From NCBI RefSeq assembly GCF_003010965.1, contig NZ_PGGM01000001.1, positions 744,001 to 808,000 of the forward strand: a stretch of DNA of 64,000 nucleotides, written 5' to 3'. Source of the DNA: Phyllobacterium sophorae (lineage in GTDB: Bacteria; Pseudomonadota; Alphaproteobacteria; Rhizobiales; Rhizobiaceae). Each line of letters starts with the position of its first letter. Within the stretch, counting starts at the first letter, position 1. The position numbers were made by a program, and so were the translations under genes. The notes beneath the pieces are model-generated. The model searched no databases. It saw only the letters and a list, made by a program, of their open reading frames with translations, and was not told where the DNA came from. Below, piece after piece: positions 60,100 to 64,000 of this stretch.

Positions 60100-61275
60100 A
60101 TGGATATTCGTCTCGTCGGATTGGCGCTTGGCACGTTCGCCATCGGCATCGAGGGATTCGTGGTTGCCAGCCTCCTGCCGCAGATCGCCGGTGACACCGG
60201 TGTCACGCTGGTGCAGGCTGGTTATCTCGTCGTCACCTACGCCTTTGCCTACGCAATAGGCGCTCCGGTGGCTGCTGCACTGACTGGATCGCTCGACCGG
60301 CGCACTGTGCTGACCGGCAGCACCCTGGTCTTCGTCGCCGGTGCGCTTCTTGCCGCCGTCTCGCCCACTTACATTTTGCTCTTGGCGGCACGTCTGCTGA
60401 TCGCTGTGATGGCCGGTCTCTACGCGGCGACGGCTCAGGCGACGGCGGTCGCCATTTCCGAGCCGCATCACCGCGCCCGGGCGATTGCCGCCATTGTTGG
60501 CGGAACCACACTTGCCGTGGCCTTCGGTGCACCGCTTGGCGCTTTCATCAGCGCCTTCGCGGGATGGCGCGGCACCTATTATTTCATCGCGCTCATCGGA
60601 GCGCTTGCAGCACTGGTTGTCTGGTTCATGCTGCCACGCGGCCTCTACGCAGACCGGCTGACAATCGCACAGCGACTTGGCGTCGTGCGCCATCCTGGCC
60701 TGTTGCCGGCGCTGCTGACGATGCTGCTTTACATGACCGGTCCGTTTGCGGTGTATACCTACATTGCCGCGGTCGCCGTGGAAGGAGCGGGTCTCAGCCG
60801 CTCGCTGATGCCTGTGGTCCTGCTTGCTTTCGGTATTGGTGCGGCGATTGGCAATTTCCTTGGCGGACAGTTCTCCGATCGCTTTGGCGCGACGCGAACC
60901 GTTGTCATAGCCTCGGTTCTCAATGCTGTCGTGCTGATGTCGGTCAGCTGGATCATGAATTTGCCGAACAATATCGCCGGCCCGAGCCTCATTGCGATCA
61001 TGGTGATCTGGGGCGTCATCGCCTGGATGTTCCCGCCGGCGCAGGCAAGCCGCGTTCTGGCCATCGCCCCGGAAAGCGCGCCGCTTGCTCTTTCGCTGAA
61101 TTACTCAGCGCTCTACCTCGGTGTGGCGTTCGGCTCGATGATCGGCGGGCAGGTCATCGCCCATATCGGCCTTGAGTATCTCGGCTGGATCGGCGGATTG
61201 TTCCCGCTCATGGGGCTGGTGGTGATCCGGCTGGCAAACACCGGCGTTCGCAAGGAGGAGTTGTCGATTGCGTGA
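60100..61275 (+). CDS. MFS exporter (DHA1-like)
   Basis: 391 residues with twelve predicted helices. Start MDIRLVGLALGTFAIGIEGFVVASLLPQIAGDTGV read in parts is the DHA1-type motif, and the loop after helix 2 (GSLDRRTVL) is motif A-like. Substrate unknown; the arsR-cupin operon across the gap suggests control by the ArsR-type protein. Its stop lies 4 bases before the convergent exported-protein gene. Confidence 0.92.
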   Translation: MDIRLVGLALGTFAIGIEGFVVASLLPQIAGDTGVTLVQAGYLVVTYAFAYAIGAPVAAALTGSLDRRTVLTGSTLVFVAGALLAAVSPTYILLLAARLLIAVMAGLYAATAQATAVAISEPHHRARAIAAIVGGTTLAVAFGAPLGAFISAFAGWRGTYYFIALIGALAALVVWFMLPRGLYADRLTIAQRLGVVRHPGLLPALLTMLLYMTGPFAVYTYIAAVAVEGAGLSRSLMPVVLLAFGIGAAIGNFLGGQFSDRFGATRTVVIASVLNAVVLMSVSWIMNLPNNIAGPSLIAIMVIWGVIAWMFPPAQASRVLAIAPESAPLALSLNYSALYLGVAFGSMIGGQVIAHIGLEYLGWIGGLFPLMGLVVIRLANTGVRKEELSIA

Positions 61276-61279
61276 CGAA

Positions 61280-61672
61280 TTATCCGCCGATGCGGGCGGT
61301 GCCGGTCTTGCCGTCATTACGGAACCAGGAAATCCTGTTCTCGCCGGTTCGCTTGATGGTAAAGCAATACTGCCGGCCCTTTCGCCAGGTCGGCCACTTC
61401 TGACAGAGTCTGTTGCCCTCGACCCACCACCGCCCGGCTTCTCTGGGCGCAAACATGCCCGCAGCCGAAATACCGGAAACGTCGGCGATAACCTGGCCAC
61501 TGGCCTTGTAGGTCAGCGGAAGTTCGCCGCCAAACGGAGTTGAGAGATAGACACGCTCGCCTGTGATCCGCCTCTTGATTTCGCTGCCGGATAGTTCCTG
61601 TGCGGCTGCGGTCTCGCTTAGAGCGAAAAGTGCGAGTGTGCCAACGGATATGGTTCTTGCTGTGGTTTTCAT
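61280..61672 (-). CDS. Small exported protein of unknown function
   Basis: 130 residues with a clear signal peptide (MKTTARTISVGTLALFALSETAAAQ). The mature part has a run WWVEGNRLCQKWPTWRKGRQYCF with two Cys and five Trp/aromatic residues in short order, resembling exported proteins near adenylate cyclase genes in rhizobia. I cannot name the family. ATG 61672 is the chosen start, since the longer frame upstream is not protein-like. It converges on the MFS gene. Confidence 0.72.
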   Translation of the reverse strand: MKTTARTISVGTLALFALSETAAAQELSGSEIKRRITGERVYLSTPFGGELPLTYKASGQVIADVSGISAAGMFAPREAGRWWVEGNRLCQKWPTWRKGRQYCFTIKRTGENRISWFRNDGKTGTARIGG

Positions 61673-61947
61673 GACACCGTTCCCGTCGATGCAATGGAGG
61701 TATTGTATCCGATAAGCTCGAGACCCTGTCCGGTTCGATTTAGTGTCAGGACCTGGATCCATGCAATGGCCGGCGTGTGTGGACCGGATGGGACAGGCGC
61801 TCGACTGCCGTTTCGTTGGCCAGGATTGGAAACCGGAAAAACGCCCCTGTTCACCTTGCCATCGTGTCCGGTTGACACGGTCATCACACTCGCCGTCCAG
61901 TCAACGATCCGGCTGGGATATTGTTCCCTGCCGGATGCGACGTGCCA

Positions 61948-62994
61948 TTATGTGACGGGAACGGCCGCCAGCGTCCGAGCTTCGCGAAACGAGATCAGCC
62001 TGCGGTGATTTTCATCCCAAAGGACGAGTTTCACGCAAGCCAGGCTTTCCATGATTGTTATGCGCCCTATGTCGCCGAGTTCCGGATAGTCCTTGATCAC
62101 CTCCGGAAGCCGGTAGCAGGGAACCCTGCTTGACAGGTGATGTACGTGATGAATGCCGATATTGCCGGTCATCCATCGCAGCACCCCTGGCAAAACATAA
62201 TGGGATGAGCCGTGCAGCGCGGCCTCCTGGAACTCCCATTCCGCGCCCTTCGACCAATGGGTCTCTTCGAACTGATGCTGTACGTAGAACAGCCAGATAC
62301 CGGCGGCCCCCGCCAAGGTGACAATCGGCAGGTGGATGAGGAGGAACGGGCCGACACCAATGAGCCACATCAGGACGATCGCCATGAGCGCAATCCCAAG
62401 ATTGGTTGCCATCGTGGAAACCCAGGGTTCAACGCCCGAACGCATCATGCCGAATGGGAGGCGTTGCTTGAAGATGAAAAGCCAGACCGGTCCGATGCCG
62501 AACATGACAGCCGGATGGCGATAGAGCCGGTAGCCCAGCCGTCCCCAGCGCGACAAGGCGCGGTATTCGGCCACCGTGAGGGTGGTTATGTCGCCATCGC
62601 CACGCCCGTCGAGATTACCTGCGGAGGCGTGGTGCAGGGCGTGCGTCCGGCGCCAGTAATCATAGGGCGTCAGCGTGAGAACACCAATCACCCGCCCGGT
62701 CCAATCGTCGGTGTGGCGATGCGCAAAGAAGGAACCATGACCGCAATCGTGCTGGATCATGAACAGGCGCAACAGGAAGCCGGCAGCTGGAACGATGAGG
62801 ACGAGGCCCCACCAGAAGCCGTAATGCACTGCTGCCCAAGTGAGGGCCCAGAAAATGGCGAATGGAACGATGGTGACTGCAAGCTCGAATGCGCTGCGTC
62901 CCCGGTGCGGTTTGCGATAGTTGGAAAGAATCTTGGGCCATGAGCGTTCGCCCGGGCCAATTGCAGGTAGGATTTTAGCGGAAGTTGTTTTCAT
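61948..62994 (-). CDS. Fatty acid desaturase
   Basis: 348-residue di-iron membrane desaturase. The three histidine boxes are present: HDCGHGSFF (about residue 88), HALHHASAG (about 124) and HHVHHLSSR (about 287). Four hydrophobic membrane segments flank them in the family pattern. It introduces a double bond in acyl chains, influencing membrane fluidity. The gene precedes, in its own direction, the small exported gene. Acyl substrate and position are unknown. Confidence 0.93.
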   Translation of the reverse strand: MKTTSAKILPAIGPGERSWPKILSNYRKPHRGRSAFELAVTIVPFAIFWALTWAAVHYGFWWGLVLIVPAAGFLLRLFMIQHDCGHGSFFAHRHTDDWTGRVIGVLTLTPYDYWRRTHALHHASAGNLDGRGDGDITTLTVAEYRALSRWGRLGYRLYRHPAVMFGIGPVWLFIFKQRLPFGMMRSGVEPWVSTMATNLGIALMAIVLMWLIGVGPFLLIHLPIVTLAGAAGIWLFYVQHQFEETHWSKGAEWEFQEAALHGSSHYVLPGVLRWMTGNIGIHHVHHLSSRVPCYRLPEVIKDYPELGDIGRITIMESLACVKLVLWDENHRRLISFREARTLAAVPVT

Positions 62995-63058
62995 CGGCTA
63001 TCATAGACTTGGCGCCAATGCGCGCGCAAGATGGTCCGCCAAGAAACATTTGTAAAAG

Positions 63059-63100
63059 GATCAAGGATTCGGACCCTGACCCTTGATCAAGTTTTGTTTA
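63059..63100. terminator. Hairpin between LuxR and desaturase
   Basis: GATCAAGG/CCTTGATC arms with a 14-base loop at 63059-63088, with a T-rich tail on the plus strand and CCTTTTAC on the minus side. It lies just after the LuxR stop, so it may end that transcript. Long loop, moderate support. Confidence 0.45.
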
Positions 63101-63117
63101 TATGGACAAAATTTGCC

Positions 63118-63903
63118 CTAGTGCACGATTGTCGCATCAAACGGCTTCAAACCATGATTATCCATGCTGTTCCGGTAGATTGCCGTTGCCTGGGTGCGAT
63201 TGTGCGCCCGAAGCTTGCGGATAAGATTGTGGACGTGCACCTTTACCGTATGGACCGAAAGTGCCAGCCGGTCAGCGATGATCTTGTTCTGCAGACCCTC
63301 TGACAGAAGCTGTAATATCTCATGTTCCCGCAGCGTCAATGTTTTCACCGGCCATGCACTTGCCGGATTACCCTTCGGTTGATTGTAGAGCGAATTTGCC
63401 GTGCCGGATAATTTGTTAGACGTCTTTTCCATCAGACGAATGATGCTGGACGGATAATAATCACCGCCATTCAGCAATAGCCAAACAACTGCAAGCCAAA
63501 CATCGAGTTTCAGGCTGAAAGGGAGAAGCCCTTGAATTTGCTTGTTGTCAAAGAGAGAGTTGAATTGCTGGAGAGCCGAACTGTGCTCATCCATCATCAG
63601 CGTGACCGAAGCGGCCGGAAAGCGCATCTTGCATCGCACTATGCAATCGGCAATGTCAGGTACAAAATCCGCATGGATCAAGACCAAACCGACGCCGGCA
63701 TCAAATTCCTCGGGCTCAGCAAGCTTGCTGGACAGATTGACCTGAATATCGGGGAAGGTTCGTTCAAGTGACTGAACCAATCCCTGAAACACAACTCCTG
63801 GCTCGGCATATATAAAAATGCCGCCTTTGAAATTGGCGCCGTCATCAGGCTGGGTGCCATGCTGGATTTGGTCGGTTTTCATACGCGCAACTGTCACACT
63901 CAT
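63118..63903 (-). CDS. LuxR-type regulator with an atypical receiver-like domain
   Basis: 261 residues. The C-terminal helix-turn-helix is clear (TLREHEILQLLSEGLQNKIIADRLALSVHTVKVHVHNLIRKL in parts), as in NarL/CsgD. The N-terminal part looks like a receiver fold (IFIYAEPGVVFQGLV, VGLVLIHADFVPDIAD) but lacks the acidic triplet and phosphoacceptor of a true response regulator, similar to CsgD. This suggests control by another signal. Start ATG 63903 is used, with ATG 63882 possible. The gene is near the right edge with 97 bases of upstream sequence. Confidence 0.85.
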   Translation of the reverse strand: MSVTVARMKTDQIQHGTQPDDGANFKGGIFIYAEPGVVFQGLVQSLERTFPDIQVNLSSKLAEPEEFDAGVGLVLIHADFVPDIADCIVRCKMRFPAASVTLMMDEHSSALQQFNSLFDNKQIQGLLPFSLKLDVWLAVVWLLLNGGDYYPSSIIRLMEKTSNKLSGTANSLYNQPKGNPASAWPVKTLTLREHEILQLLSEGLQNKIIADRLALSVHTVKVHVHNLIRKLRAHNRTQATAIYRNSMDNHGLKPFDATIVH

Positions 63904-64000
63904 AATCGTACCCTACGCCAACGAATGAAGTAGTCCCCTTTTGTGTACGGTTTCATCGAAACATTATTATTTGGAATCACCTAAACCCTTGTAATTCATG
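63904..64000. other. Upstream region of the LuxR gene at the window edge
   Basis: 97 bases with no gene visible. It should hold part of the LuxR promoter, cut by the window edge. Confidence 0.4.

Noticed and set aside
61694..62008. Plus-strand open frame of 104 codons between the exported gene and the desaturase
   Set aside because: Cys/Pro/Ser/Arg-rich and overlapping the desaturase end, with no ribosome site; I regard the gap 61673-61947 as non-coding.

Overview
The window looks like chromosomal DNA of an alphaproteobacterium of the order Hyphomicrobiales (Rhizobiales), probably near Brucellaceae/Phyllobacteriaceae. This is inferred from the GC-rich coding bias, an ActS/ActR (RegB/RegA) redox pair, an MmcB-type nuclease, an alphaproteobacterial-style Mrp ATPase without the C-terminal cysteine pair, and palindromic intergenic repeats of the kind common in these genomes. 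Most of it is housekeeping and catabolic, with about 80 supportable features. I see no tRNA, rRNA, CRISPR array, prophage or complete insertion sequence.

Region by region. 1-8356: a truncated small exported protein, then a complete five-step histidine-utilisation locus (hutI-H-G-U-D on minus, hutF-hutC divergent on plus) around a 14-bp palindrome that is a good HutC operator candidate. 8690-12004: Mrp ATPase and a Tat-exported sulfatase broken by a single-base frameshift. 12065-15162: a formaldehyde-detoxification operon (adhC to fghA) with a GNAT and a DUF1345 gene inside. 15350-20989: HrpB helicase, an MNT/HEPN pair whose HEPN catalytic histidine is an asparagine, and actS and actR separated by a 274-bp TA-flanked MITE-like element. 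20994-27012: MmcB, an L,D-transpeptidase, phosphoglucomutase, a RES/Xre toxin-antitoxin pair, a second palindromic element and a cytochrome P450. 27037-32526: a lipoprotein S10 carboxypeptidase coupled to an EF-hand protein, gyrB, and a BrnT/BrnA toxin-antitoxin pair with an operator-like inverted repeat.

32812-39126: a dipeptidase plus a five-gene peptide ABC importer in one operon. 39277-42692: a lone TadE/TadG-like pseudopilin-type protein, a TPP riboswitch controlling thiE-thiD, and a lytic transglycosylase whose 3' end overlaps thiD tail to tail. 42923-47766: a GntR-regulated TRAP transporter operon ending in an L-idonate 5-dehydrogenase-like gene. 47928-51949: a D,D-carboxypeptidase, three small membrane-anchored proteins of unknown function, and an unknown polytopic membrane protein. 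52021-61275: aldo/keto reductase and MFS genes divergent from a LysR regulator, a methyltransferase, EamA exporter, VOC protein, a second LysR with a DUF1127-like small gene, a cupin-ArsR pair divergent from another MFS exporter. 61280-64000: a small exported protein, a fatty acid desaturase and a LuxR-type regulator.

The best candidates for undescribed biology are the three-gene membrane-anchored ectodomain cassette (48898-50648) with the facing polytopic protein, the S10/EF-hand pair, the degenerate HEPN toxin, and the two palindromic mobile-type elements. All functional statements come from reading motifs in the sequence; no database search was possible.
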